Position numbers and translations under genes: made by a program. This document shows positions 42,755-51,552 of a stretch of 64,000 bases of DNA, piece by piece (the stretch's first letter is position 1; each line of letters begins with the position of its first letter). Origin of the DNA: Leptofilum sp041748655 (lineage in GTDB: Bacteria; Chloroflexota; Anaerolineae; Promineifilales; Promineifilaceae); contig JBGTCV010000043.1 of the NCBI GenBank assembly GCA_041748655.1, forward strand, positions 62,001 to 126,000, read 5' to 3'. The notes below the pieces were generated by a model that did no database searches, was not told where the DNA came from, and saw only the letters and a list, made by a program, of their open reading frames with translations.

Positions 42755-43877
42755 GGGCGTTAATTTGCAGTTGTATATCGGCCCGCTGGTACCCATACTC
42801 GCGCCGCGCATTGTCATCGAGGCGCTGGACGAGCTTACGGTAACCATAAAAGATGTCGAGCAGAGTGGTTTTCAGCTTTCTTTTACGCTAAGCACGACAT
42901 CGCCTTTGCATACGCTTTTCCTGCTGACAGGCGGAAGTACCATAAGTCTCTTGCGCGTCGTCATTGTGGTAATACTCAATGGTGTGCCTCATGTCCTCAT
43001 GGATGGGGTGGTCACGCATCATCAAATTTCGCCGGCAAAAGATAGTGGACACGCCACCCTGTCCCTCACAGGAGAAGATCTTTCGGTATTGATGGACAAG
43101 ATTGATTTTAGCGGTTTCCCGTTTCCCGCACTGCCGGCGGAAGGGCGCGTGGCATTGATGCTTTTAAAGTATGCTGTCCTGGGCATTGTGCCACTCGTAG
43201 TGCCCAGCATATTGATCGATGTGCCGATTCCAACCTCGCGCATTCCGGCTCAGCAAGGCACGGACTTGTCCTATATTAAGGAACTTGCTGAACAAGTGGG
43301 CTATGTCTTTTACATCGAGCCGGGTCCAGTGGCCGGCGCGAACGTTGCCTACTGGGGACCGCAAATTAAGGTCGGGAGTCCACAACCTGCGCTCAACATC
43401 AATATGGACGCACATACCAATGTGGAGTCGCTTTCCTTTTCTTTCAATAATAACCTGAATGCGATTCCTACGTTGTTTCACTATGAGGAGTTCAGCAAAA
43501 TTCCGCTTGTCATACCTCTGCCTCCCATCACGCCGCTCAATCCGCCGCTTGGGCTGCTGCCGCCAATTCCGATTCGCCTACAGCCAGTAAGCCATGATCT
43601 CTCCAAGCGACCCTTAGTGCAAGGCATCATGATTGGCCTGGCCAAAGCCTCGCAATGGGCAGAGGCGGTCACCGCTAAGGGCGAACTCAACGTATTGCGC
43701 TATGGGACCATTCTCAAAGCCCGTCGCTTAGTTGGTGTACGTGGGGCGGGCGCCGCCTATGACGGGCTGTATTATGTAAAAAGCGTCACCCATACCATTA
43801 AGCGCGGCGAATACAAGCAAAGTTTTGAACTCAGCCGCAATGGCTTGATTTCAACGATTCCACGGGTACCAGCATGA
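42747..43877 (+). CDS. Baseplate hub protein (phage late control D / gp27-like)
   Basis: A 376-residue protein of the gpD/VgrG N-terminal class (Afp8 front half). It begins LKGVNLQLYIGPLVPILAPR. It has the ISPAKDSGHATLSLTGEDLSVLMDK block near residue 95, EQVGYVFYIEPGP near 190, then a long Pro-rich loop (IPLPPITPLNPPLGLLPPIP) near 255 that is unusual, and ends with a beta-rich KARRLVGVRGAGAAYDGLYYVKS VTHT region. It forms the trimeric hub between tube and spike. Base composition drops in GC and the ACGGCCGT motif is absent over this gene and the next two. Confidence 0.85.
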   Translation: MLKGVNLQLYIGPLVPILAPRIVIEALDELTVTIKDVEQSGFQLSFTLSTTSPLHTLFLLTGGSTISLLRVVIVVILNGVPHVLMDGVVTHHQISPAKDSGHATLSLTGEDLSVLMDKIDFSGFPFPALPAEGRVALMLLKYAVLGIVPLVVPSILIDVPIPTSRIPAQQGTDLSYIKELAEQVGYVFYIEPGPVAGANVAYWGPQIKVGSPQPALNINMDAHTNVESLSFSFNNNLNAIPTLFHYEEFSKIPLVIPLPPITPLNPPLGLLPPIPIRLQPVSHDLSKRPLVQGIMIGLAKASQWAEAVTAKGELNVLRYGTILKARRLVGVRGAGAAYDGLYYVKSVTHTIKRGEYKQSFELSRNGLISTIPRVPA

Positions 43878-44467
43878 AAGAGAGTAATCGCTATTATGGC
43901 AAATATCGCGGCACGGTATTCAACAATATTGACCCCGAGCAGCGCGGACGCATTCAGGCCATCGTACCAGATGTGCAGGGGCTTGTGCCCACGAATTGGG
44001 CATTACCCTGTGTGCCCCTGGCCGGCATCCAAGAGGGAGTATTCATGGTGCCACAGCTTAAAGCAGCGGTTTGGATCGAATTTGAGCAAGGCGATCCGGA
44101 TTACCCGATCTGGGTTGGAGGTTTTTGGGGGCAGGCTTCCCCTGTACCGGGGGTTCCGGTGTTACCGCATCCGGAAATTCCGTTGGCGGCCGTTTTGCCT
44201 CCACCCATTCCTCCAGGCCAGAACATAGTTATCCAAACGACTTTACAACATTCACTCATTATTAGCGATGCGCTCCCAATCCCAATACCTACCGGAATCC
44301 CGGCGCCAGCTACCCCAGGAACGGGCGGAATCATCCTTAGGAGTCCCAGCGGGGCCATGATTGTGGTCAATGATACCGGTATTTACATTCATAACGGCAA
44401 AGGGGCTTCGATAGAAATGATGGGGCCAAGCGTAATGATCAACAAAGTAGCCCTGGTGGTGACTTAA
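43874..44467 (+). CDS. Spike protein (gp5/VgrG OB-fold, baseplate assembly protein V type)
   Basis: A 197-residue spike. The OB-fold is at ~5-85 (YYGKYRGTVFNNIDPEQRGRIQAIVPDV, then WIEFEQGDPDYPIWVGGFWG). A Pro-rich hinge follows (~95-115), then a beta-helical needle (~120-197: IVIQTTLQHSLIISD and GGIILRSPSGAMIVVNDTGIYIHNGKG). It should trimerise on the hub and carry the PAAR tip. It overlaps the hub gene by four bases and precedes the PAAR gene by one base. Confidence 0.88.
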   Translation: MKESNRYYGKYRGTVFNNIDPEQRGRIQAIVPDVQGLVPTNWALPCVPLAGIQEGVFMVPQLKAAVWIEFEQGDPDYPIWVGGFWGQASPVPGVPVLPHPEIPLAAVLPPPIPPGQNIVIQTTLQHSLIISDALPIPIPTGIPAPATPGTGGIILRSPSGAMIVVNDTGIYIHNGKGASIEMMGPSVMINKVALVVT

Positions 44468-44468
44468 T

Positions 44469-44789
44469 ATGCCCGGATTTTTACTTCACGTAGGCGCAAC
44501 AGTATTGTGTTCGCATGGCGGTCAGGCCCAGCCGACGGCGCCAAACCCACGTGTCATGGTGAGCGGCCCGCCCACAGTTACCGTGACCGGCCCTTACGCA
44601 ATAGCTGGTTGCGTGTTTAATGTCTCCGGCGCGCCATCGCCTTGTGTCACGGCGCAATGGGTGAGCGCGGCTACCCGCCTGACTTCCAACGGGCAACCTT
44701 TACTGCTGCTGGACAGCCAGGCAATCTGCGCCCCCAATGGTACCCCATTGATGATTGTGATGACGCAAATGCGCGTCACAGGGATGTGA
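44469..44789 (+). CDS. PAAR-type spike-tip protein
   Basis: A 106-residue protein rich in Gly, Pro, Thr and Val with His/Cys ligand candidates (LHVGATVLCSHGGQAQPTAP near the start and CVFNVSGAPSPCVTAQW in the middle). Length and composition fit the conical PAAR/DUF4280-type tip that sharpens the spike and holds a metal ion (Afp10/Pvc10). It follows the spike gene and touches the gp25 gene directly. Confidence 0.78.
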   Translation: MPGFLLHVGATVLCSHGGQAQPTAPNPRVMVSGPPTVTVTGPYAIAGCVFNVSGAPSPCVTAQWVSAATRLTSNGQPLLLLDSQAICAPNGTPLMIVMTQMRVTGM

Positions 44790-45155
44790 ATGATGATACA
44801 TATTGATTTTCCCTTTCACATAGACGGCCGTTCCCGCACCGCCCTCACTACCACCGACGACCATGTCCGCGACATGATTGAACAATTTCTGTTTACCAAT
44901 CCCGGCGAACGGGTCAACCGCCCTGACTTTGGCAGCGGACTGTTGCAGTTGGTCTTCGCCCCCAACAGCCCGGAACTGGCCGCCGCCCTGCAATTCACCA
45001 TCCAGGCTGGCCTGCAGCGCTGGCTGGGTGATTTAGTCGAGGTGCAGGCGCTGGACGTCACCAACGAAGACGCCAGCCTGCGCGTCTTCATCCAATACAC
45101 GGTACGGCGCACCGGCGAACAGCGCAGCGAAACATTTGAACGGAGTGGCCCATGA
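44790..45155 (+). CDS. Baseplate wedge protein gp25/GPW
   Basis: A 121-residue protein of the gp25-like lysozyme-fold family (Afp9/Pvc9). Motifs: HIDFPFHIDGRSRTALTTTDDHVRDMIEQFLFTNPGERVNRPDFG near the N-terminus and a C-terminal LEVQALDVTNEDASL-like strand pair. It links the baseplate to the first sheath ring and starts sheath growth. An ACGGCCGT copy at 44822 marks the return of the host-like motif. It overlaps the next gene by four bases. Confidence 0.92.
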   Translation: MMIHIDFPFHIDGRSRTALTTTDDHVRDMIEQFLFTNPGERVNRPDFGSGLLQLVFAPNSPELAAALQFTIQAGLQRWLGDLVEVQALDVTNEDASLRVFIQYTVRRTGEQRSETFERSGP

Positions 45156-47902
45156 TGAATGATCTAACCCTCACCTGCCAGGATGAGCAGCGCCGCCACA
45201 AGGTGCGCCACGCCCAATTTTTTGGCCTGGATTATCTGGAAGTCAGCCAGGATCAACATCGCCTCACCCTGTTTTTCTTGGGCAAGCTGCCACCGGCGTT
45301 TTATCCCGATAAAGATAAAGGGGAGAGCAGACAGGCGCACGCGGCGCGGGTACGGCCGTTTTTCCGCATCGAAGGTGGGCGGCGCATTCGTGACATTCAA
45401 ATTGTGGACGTAAAGCTGTGCGACCAGCCCGACGAAACCCTGGACGACTGCTTCATCCTCACTGTAGACCGGCCGGGCGATTTCTCTACCTACCGGCTGT
45501 GTGTGGTGGAATTGGACGACGACGGCCGTGCCACCGGCCGTCCCTACCCCAAGTTCGACCCGCGCTACGCTTGCCTGGAGTTCAGCTTCAAGGCCAACTG
45601 CTCCAGCGATCTGGACTGTCAGGAGACAACCATTTGCCTGCCGGAAACGGCCGTTGAACCGGAGATCAACTATCTGGCCAAAGATTACGCCAGCTTCCGC
45701 CAGCTCATCCTCGACCGGCTGGCGCTGCTCATGCCCGGCTGGCAAGAGCGCCACGTGCCTGACCTGGGCATCGTACTGGTAGAACTGCTGGCCTATGCCG
45801 GCGACTACCTGAGCTATTATCAAGACGCCGTGGCCACTGAAGCTTACCTGGAAACAGCCCGCCGCCGCATCTCCGTGCGCCGCCACGCCCGCCTGGTGGA
45901 TTATGCGATGCACGAAGGCTGCAACGCCCGCGCCTGGCTCCATCTGGAAGTTGAAGGCAGCCCAACTCTCAACCCGGACGATGTCCTCTTCAGCACCGGC
46001 CTGGACGGTGCCGATGTACCTGGCGGAACGGTGGTTGCCTGGGACGATTTGCGTCCAATCCCGGCCAGTCAGTATGAACTATTCGCGCCCCTGGTCTCCC
46101 AACCAACCCGAGAATATCGGGCCATCTGGAAGCACGAGCGCTGGCAGATTGAACCAGCGGATGAGCCGCCCGCGCCCATCCAACTTTATGAGAGCCATAA
46201 CCACATCCGTTTCTACACCTGGGGCGACCAGGAATGCTGCCTGCCCAAAGGGGCCACATCGGCTACCCTGTATGACGGTTCGGCAGTAGAAGTCGAGCCG
46301 GAGCCGGACGCTGGCAAAAAGTCCTACCAACAAAAAGCCAGTCGCCGCCGGCCAGAGCCAGAGGAATCGCCGACCAAACAGATTATCTACCAACGCGACC
46401 TAGATGAGCTGCATGAAGGCGACTTTCTGCTCTTTGAGGAAGTCAAAGGACCCAAGACGGGCAATCCGGCCGACGCCGACCCCACCCGCCGCCACATCGT
46501 GCGCCTGACCAGGCGGGAGGAAATCGTAGACGAATTATACCAGCAGCCACTCTTAGAGATTACCTGGGATGAAGCCGACGCACTGCCCTTTCCGCTCTGT
46601 ATTTCGGCCGTTGGCCGTCCGCCAGACTGCGCGCCACTCGACAACATCAGCGTGGCCCGGGGCAACATCATCCTGGTAGATCACGGCCGGCCTGTGCGCG
46701 ACGAAGATCTGGGCTGCGTACCCCTCCAGCCCGGCGAACCGGATTGTGAATGCGGCCGTCTATCTGATGTTCCCCAAATACCCGGCCGTTTTCGCCCCCA
46801 GTTACAGCGTGGACCGCTGGTCTTCAGCCAGCCCCTGCCGGAAAATGGCCCGGCGACTGCCCTGCTCATCCAGGAGCCGCGCCGGGCTGTGCCTGGCATC
46901 CAACTGGCCAGTCTGGCCGATGCGTCTTGCGCGCCGGGCCAGCCGCTGGCGGCCCCCTTACCGGTGGCCTTATGGGCGGCGCAGCCCGACTTGCTCAACA
47001 GCGCCGCCGACAGTTCGCACTTTGTAGCCGAGATGGAAGAAGACGGCCGGGCCACCCTCCGTTTTGGTGATGGTGAATTGGGGCAACGGCCGTTTGCCAA
47101 CCACCGCTTCCTGGCCACCTACCGCACTGGCGATGGCCCGGCCGGTAACGTGGGCGCGGCAGCCATCAGCCACCTCGTTTACCAGAAGGAACGGGTAGAC
47201 GGTATCCGCCGGGTGCGAAATCCGCTGCCGGCTCGTGGCGGAACCGCCCCCGAACCGATTCAAGAGGTCAAACTGTTCGCCCCCCACGCTTTCCGCCAGC
47301 GGCTGGAGCGGGCGATTACGGCCGACGATTACGCCGCCATTGTCATGCGCGATTTTCCCCAGGCGCAGCGCGCCGCGACCACCCTGCGCCCCATGGGCGG
47401 CTGGTATGAAGCGTTGGTGGCGGTGGATGTGCGCGGGCAAACTGAAGCCGATCAGACCTTGTTGAACCAGATTGCCGACCACCTGTATCGCTACCGGCGC
47501 ATCGGCCACGAGGTGGTGGTGCGGCCGGCGCGGCAGGTCCCACTGAAAATTGAACTGCACGTTTGTGTGCTGCCCCATCATCTGCGCGGCCACGTCAAAG
47601 CCGCCCTGCGCGACCGGTTCAGCAGCGGCCGACAGCGCAGTGGCCAACCCGGCTTCTTCCATCCCGACAACCTGACCTTTGGTGAAGGCATCACCCTGAG
47701 CAGCCTGGTGGCGGCGGCTCAGGCTGTGCCCGGCGTGGAAAGCGTCAGCGTGGAAACGTTACAACGGCTGGATGAGCCGTCCCCCGAGGCAATTAAAGCG
47801 GGTATTTTGCCGCTTGGCTCGCTGGAAGTGGCGCGACTGGATAATGACCCGAACATGCCGGAAAACGGTCAGTTTACTCTACAAATGGAAGGTGGACGAT
47901 GA
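45152..47902 (+). CDS. Baseplate J-type wedge protein 1 (Afp11/12 class)
   Basis: A 916-residue putative baseplate assembly protein. Its N-terminal ~170 residues form a beta domain (GLDYLEVSQDQHRLTLFFLGKLPPAFY). PEINYLAKDYASFRQLILDRLALLMPGW starts the baseplate-J-like region near 170, with AGDYLSYYQDAVATEAYLETARRRISVRRHARLVDY. A charged insert (~385-420, KSYQQKASRRRPEPEESPTKQ) breaks it. GDGELGQRPF and GNVGAAAISHLV near 640-680 continue the J domain, which ends with a gp53/gp6-like wedge part. It forms the wedge with the next gene product. Start and stop overlap the neighbours by four bases. Confidence 0.9.
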   Translation: MMNDLTLTCQDEQRRHKVRHAQFFGLDYLEVSQDQHRLTLFFLGKLPPAFYPDKDKGESRQAHAARVRPFFRIEGGRRIRDIQIVDVKLCDQPDETLDDCFILTVDRPGDFSTYRLCVVELDDDGRATGRPYPKFDPRYACLEFSFKANCSSDLDCQETTICLPETAVEPEINYLAKDYASFRQLILDRLALLMPGWQERHVPDLGIVLVELLAYAGDYLSYYQDAVATEAYLETARRRISVRRHARLVDYAMHEGCNARAWLHLEVEGSPTLNPDDVLFSTGLDGADVPGGTVVAWDDLRPIPASQYELFAPLVSQPTREYRAIWKHERWQIEPADEPPAPIQLYESHNHIRFYTWGDQECCLPKGATSATLYDGSAVEVEPEPDAGKKSYQQKASRRRPEPEESPTKQIIYQRDLDELHEGDFLLFEEVKGPKTGNPADADPTRRHIVRLTRREEIVDELYQQPLLEITWDEADALPFPLCISAVGRPPDCAPLDNISVARGNIILVDHGRPVRDEDLGCVPLQPGEPDCECGRLSDVPQIPGRFRPQLQRGPLVFSQPLPENGPATALLIQEPRRAVPGIQLASLADASCAPGQPLAAPLPVALWAAQPDLLNSAADSSHFVAEMEEDGRATLRFGDGELGQRPFANHRFLATYRTGDGPAGNVGAAAISHLVYQKERVDGIRRVRNPLPARGGTAPEPIQEVKLFAPHAFRQRLERAITADDYAAIVMRDFPQAQRAATTLRPMGGWYEALVAVDVRGQTEADQTLLNQIADHLYRYRRIGHEVVVRPARQVPLKIELHVCVLPHHLRGHVKAALRDRFSSGRQRSGQPGFFHPDNLTFGEGITLSSLVAAAQAVPGVESVSVETLQRLDEPSPEAIKAGILPLGSLEVARLDNDPNMPENGQFTLQMEGGR

Positions 47903-50900
47903 ACGATGCTCATACCAAAACCTGCGGCTGTTGCGAAGGCGTTGAACAATTGACCCCGCTAAACACGGCCAACCGACCCGGATTGGACGCCCTGGCTTAC
48001 CGTACTGGCACACACAGTACATTCCTCGAAACGATGATCGCCAACCTTTCCAGCCTGACCTTGGAACTACCGGCCGGGGACGAAAGTGATGGCGGGCAGA
48101 AAATCTATCCCCTGGAGGCTCTGACGGCCCGCCAGCCCAGTGACCCGGCCATCGCCCTGCTCGATAGCTGGGCCATGGTGGCCGACGTCCTCACCTTTTA
48201 CCAGGAGCGCATCGCCAATGAGGGCTACCTGCGCACGGCTACCGAGCGGCGCTCCATCCTGGAAATGGCGCGGCTGGTGGGCTACAAGCTGCGCCCCGGC
48301 GTGGCCGCCAGCACCTTTCTGGCCTTTAGTCTGGACAACGGCTATCAGGTGACAATCCCGGTGGGCAGCCGCGCCCAAAGTATTCCCAGCCCAGGCGAAC
48401 TGCCGCAATCCTTTGAAACGGCCGAACCCCTGCCCGCCCGCGCCGAATGGAACGAACTGAAGCCCCGACTGACGCGGCCGCAGCCGCTTAGCCAGGCAAA
48501 CGCTGAAAGCATTGAGCGCCTCTACTTCCAGGGCATTGCCACCAACTTAAAAGCCGGCGACCTATTGTTATTCGTCTATGGGCCCGGCAGGGACGAACAG
48601 GTTTTGCGGCGGGTGGAAAGTGTTGCCATCCAGGCGTTAGAAGATCGTACCAGGGTAGAGTTGCAGGCGACTGAGAGGCAGTTGACGGCCGTTATCGCCA
48701 AACTCCACGCCCTGATTGAACGTTACCTGGGCGTGGCAAATTTCGGTGTAAACCCGGCCCGTGCCATGGCCGGGCGGGTCATCACGATTCTAAAGGAGAT
48801 GGCGCGGGCCGAGTCGCCGACTTCGAGCGCCTCCCTGGCCGCCACGCTCAACAAGGCGGTGCGCGCTTTACGCAAGGAGTACGCTATCGCCGCCGAAGGG
48901 CAGTATAACGTCTTGAAGCCCTGGGTCAGGGGGGCGATGACCGATTTAACGGCGCTGCGCGCCACGTTTCAGGGCATGGAGGCGGCGCCGGCAGCCACGG
49001 CCGTTTCGCCACAACCCGGTAACGGCGACACCCCGGCCCTGGTCGGGCTGGCCGGTTACCTGGCGGCGGCCGCCAAACCGGCGTCGCTCCAGCCGGCCAA
49101 TTATCTGCAGTTACCCCATGACGCAGCCAGGACCTATGGCCCTAAGTCCGATGTGGCCCCCCGGCTGCTGGCCGCGCTGCAACCAGAATTGGCTTCGGTC
49201 CTCTACCGCGCCTGGCGGGAACTGCCGCTGACGCCGGAAACGGCCGTGCAGGTGCTTGCCTTACGCACCCGCGCTTCTGTTTTCGGCCACAACGCCCCTG
49301 CCAGTGAATCATTTGCCATTCGCCTGAGTCTGGTACCGGCCGACATGCAGTGGGGTTTTGGCTATCGCCTGACGATTGAGCTTGGTGAACAGGTTGTCGT
49401 TCACCCCCCGATTGGTGAACAGCCCCTGCCATTTGAAAAACGTGAATTTGACATCCCATTCCCGGCGGCCAGTGAAACCATCCACGTGACTCTTACGGTG
49501 GGTGATTCGGAAAGCGATCTCTTCCCCATCGCCATGCGTTTTCGTTTTGCCCACCGGCCGATGGTGGTGGACGGCCGTGTGGATACCGAGGGCCGGTTCA
49601 GCGTGACCAGCAGTGGCGGCAATCCGGTGACACTACGGTTGGACAGCGCCAGCAATGAGCCAGAAGTAGGGATAAGGGGCGCTAACAACTCTCCTGAGAT
49701 AAGCATTCATGGAGAGCTAAATACCCAGGCCAACGTATCCACCGAAGTTGCCGATGTGGTCTGGCTGGATACAACCTATGGGCAGATTGTGCCGGGTAGT
49801 TGGGTGATCCTGGAACGGCCGTATCCCTATGAGCCTGGTGAGAATAGCAATCAAAACAGCATTCCCAAGACGGTGATTGCCCAGGTACTTAGCGTTAGCG
49901 AGCAATCAAGAGCTGACTACGGTCTGCCCGGCATGAAAAGTACCCGCCTGGCGCTAGACCAGAACTGGCTGAACCCAAACCAAGAAAGTTTCGCCGTCAT
50001 TCGCGGCACGGCCGTTTACACCCAAAGCGAACCACTGGCCTTAACCGAAGCGCCCATTGACCCGGTGGCCGAAGCCATCTGCGGCCACCGCATTGAGCTG
50101 GGTGGGCTGTACGATAGCCTGGAAGCCGGCCGCTGGTTGATCATTAGCGGCGAGCGCACCGACCTTAATCCAGAAAAAGCGGAAACGGCCGATGATGGCG
50201 CAGCAGATGGCGAAACGGCCGTTCGGATCAAAGGCATTCCTGTCAGCGAACTGGTGATGCTAGCCGGGGTGGAGCAGATTTTTGACCAAACGCTGCCCGG
50301 CGAAACGACTCACACGCGGCTGCTGTTGGCCAACGACCTGGCCTACTGCTACAGGCGCGACACCGTCACCATTTACGGCAATGTGGCTAAAGCCACCCAT
50401 GGCGAAACGCGCCAGGAAGTGCTGGGCAGCGGCAGTGGCAGCCAGGCGTTCCAACACTTTACCCTCAAACAGCCACCCTTAACCTTCGTCTCCGCCGCCA
50501 CTCCTTCCGGCGTGGCCAGCAGCCTGGTGGTGCGCGTCAACGACCTGCAATGGCGCGAAGCTGGCAGCCTGAGCGGCCTGGAAGCGGCCGACCGCACCTT
50601 CACCACGCAAACGGACAACGAGGAAAAGATGACGCTGATTTTCGGCGACGGTCGTTACGGGTCGCGCCTGCCCAGCGGCAGCGAAAATATCAGGGCCGTG
50701 TACCGCAATGGCATCGGCCATATGGGCAACGTGGCTGCCGGGCAGATTAGTTTGCTGCTGACACGGCCGTTGGGCGTTAAAGGGGTGGTCAATCCCCTGC
50801 CAGCCACCGGCGGCGCCGACCGCGACAGCCGCGATCAGGCGCGCGGTAATGCGCCCCTGGCGGTGATGGCTTTGGACCGCCTGGTGTCGGTGCAAGATTA

Positions 50901-51552
50901 CGCCGACTTTGCCCGCACCTTTGCCGGTATCGGCAAAGCCAGCGCGGTCAGATTGCCAGACGGCCGTCGCCAGGTTGTCCACCTGACCATTGCCGGGGTC
51001 GGCGACATCCCCATTAACAAAAATTCCGACCTCTACCGCAATCTGGGGCAGGCTTTACACCAGTTTGGCGACCCTTACCAGCCGGTGCAAATAGACATCT
51101 ATCGCCGCAAACTGCTCATCCTCAGCGGCAAAGTGCGGGTGCTGCCCGATTATCTGTGGGAGGCGGTGGCCCCCCAAATTCGGGCCACCTTGCTCGACAC
51201 GTTTAGTTTTGATCGCCGCCATCTGGGGCAGGATGTGATGTTGAGCGAGGTGATCAGCGTTATCCAGGCCGTGCGCGGCGTCGCCTACGTGGACGTTGAT
51301 TTGCTGGATGGTATTGATGAAAGTCTGGCGAATGATCCACAGGCTTTGATTGACGCATTGACAGTTCTCACCAAACCTAATTCCGAGCTGGACAAAAAAG
51401 ATTGGCAGCCCAGAAATCGCCTTATAGCAAAACTGGCCCAGATCAATCCCACTGCTGCAGACCCAGATGATTACATCCAGCCGGCGGAACTGATTTACCT
51501 CAACCCGGACGTACCGGATACGCTCATTCTCACGGAGTTACCCCATGGATAA
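47899..51552 (+). CDS. Baseplate J-type wedge protein 2 (large)
   Basis: A 1217-residue baseplate protein, paralogous in layout to the previous one. The N-terminus has a Cys motif (CGCCEG) and NRPGLDALAYRTGTHSTFLETMIANL. The domain with DVLTFYQERIANEGYLRTATERRSILEMARLVGYKLRPGVAA is near 95-140. A long middle region (300-720) with helical and beta inserts makes it larger than typical. FGDGRYGSRLPSGSENIRAVYRNGIGHMGNVAAGQISLL near 915 is the conserved J signature. The C-terminal wedge end includes VRVLPDYLWEAVAPQIRATLLDTFSF. It overlaps its neighbours by four and eight bases. Confidence 0.88.
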   Translation: MNDAHTKTCGCCEGVEQLTPLNTANRPGLDALAYRTGTHSTFLETMIANLSSLTLELPAGDESDGGQKIYPLEALTARQPSDPAIALLDSWAMVADVLTFYQERIANEGYLRTATERRSILEMARLVGYKLRPGVAASTFLAFSLDNGYQVTIPVGSRAQSIPSPGELPQSFETAEPLPARAEWNELKPRLTRPQPLSQANAESIERLYFQGIATNLKAGDLLLFVYGPGRDEQVLRRVESVAIQALEDRTRVELQATERQLTAVIAKLHALIERYLGVANFGVNPARAMAGRVITILKEMARAESPTSSASLAATLNKAVRALRKEYAIAAEGQYNVLKPWVRGAMTDLTALRATFQGMEAAPAATAVSPQPGNGDTPALVGLAGYLAAAAKPASLQPANYLQLPHDAARTYGPKSDVAPRLLAALQPELASVLYRAWRELPLTPETAVQVLALRTRASVFGHNAPASESFAIRLSLVPADMQWGFGYRLTIELGEQVVVHPPIGEQPLPFEKREFDIPFPAASETIHVTLTVGDSESDLFPIAMRFRFAHRPMVVDGRVDTEGRFSVTSSGGNPVTLRLDSASNEPEVGIRGANNSPEISIHGELNTQANVSTEVADVVWLDTTYGQIVPGSWVILERPYPYEPGENSNQNSIPKTVIAQVLSVSEQSRADYGLPGMKSTRLALDQNWLNPNQESFAVIRGTAVYTQSEPLALTEAPIDPVAEAICGHRIELGGLYDSLEAGRWLIISGERTDLNPEKAETADDGAADGETAVRIKGIPVSELVMLAGVEQIFDQTLPGETTHTRLLLANDLAYCYRRDTVTIYGNVAKATHGETRQEVLGSGSGSQAFQHFTLKQPPLTFVSAATPSGVASSLVVRVNDLQWREAGSLSGLEAADRTFTTQTDNEEKMTLIFGDGRYGSRLPSGSENIRAVYRNGIGHMGNVAAGQISLLLTRPLGVKGVVNPLPATGGADRDSRDQARGNAPLAVMALDRLVSVQDYADFARTFAGIGKASAVRLPDGRRQVVHLTIAGVGDIPINKNSDLYRNLGQALHQFGDPYQPVQIDIYRRKLLILSGKVRVLPDYLWEAVAPQIRATLLDTFSFDRRHLGQDVMLSEVISVIQAVRGVAYVDVDLLDGIDESLANDPQALIDALTVLTKPNSELDKKDWQPRNRLIAKLAQINPTAADPDDYIQPAELIYLNPDVPDTLILTELPHG

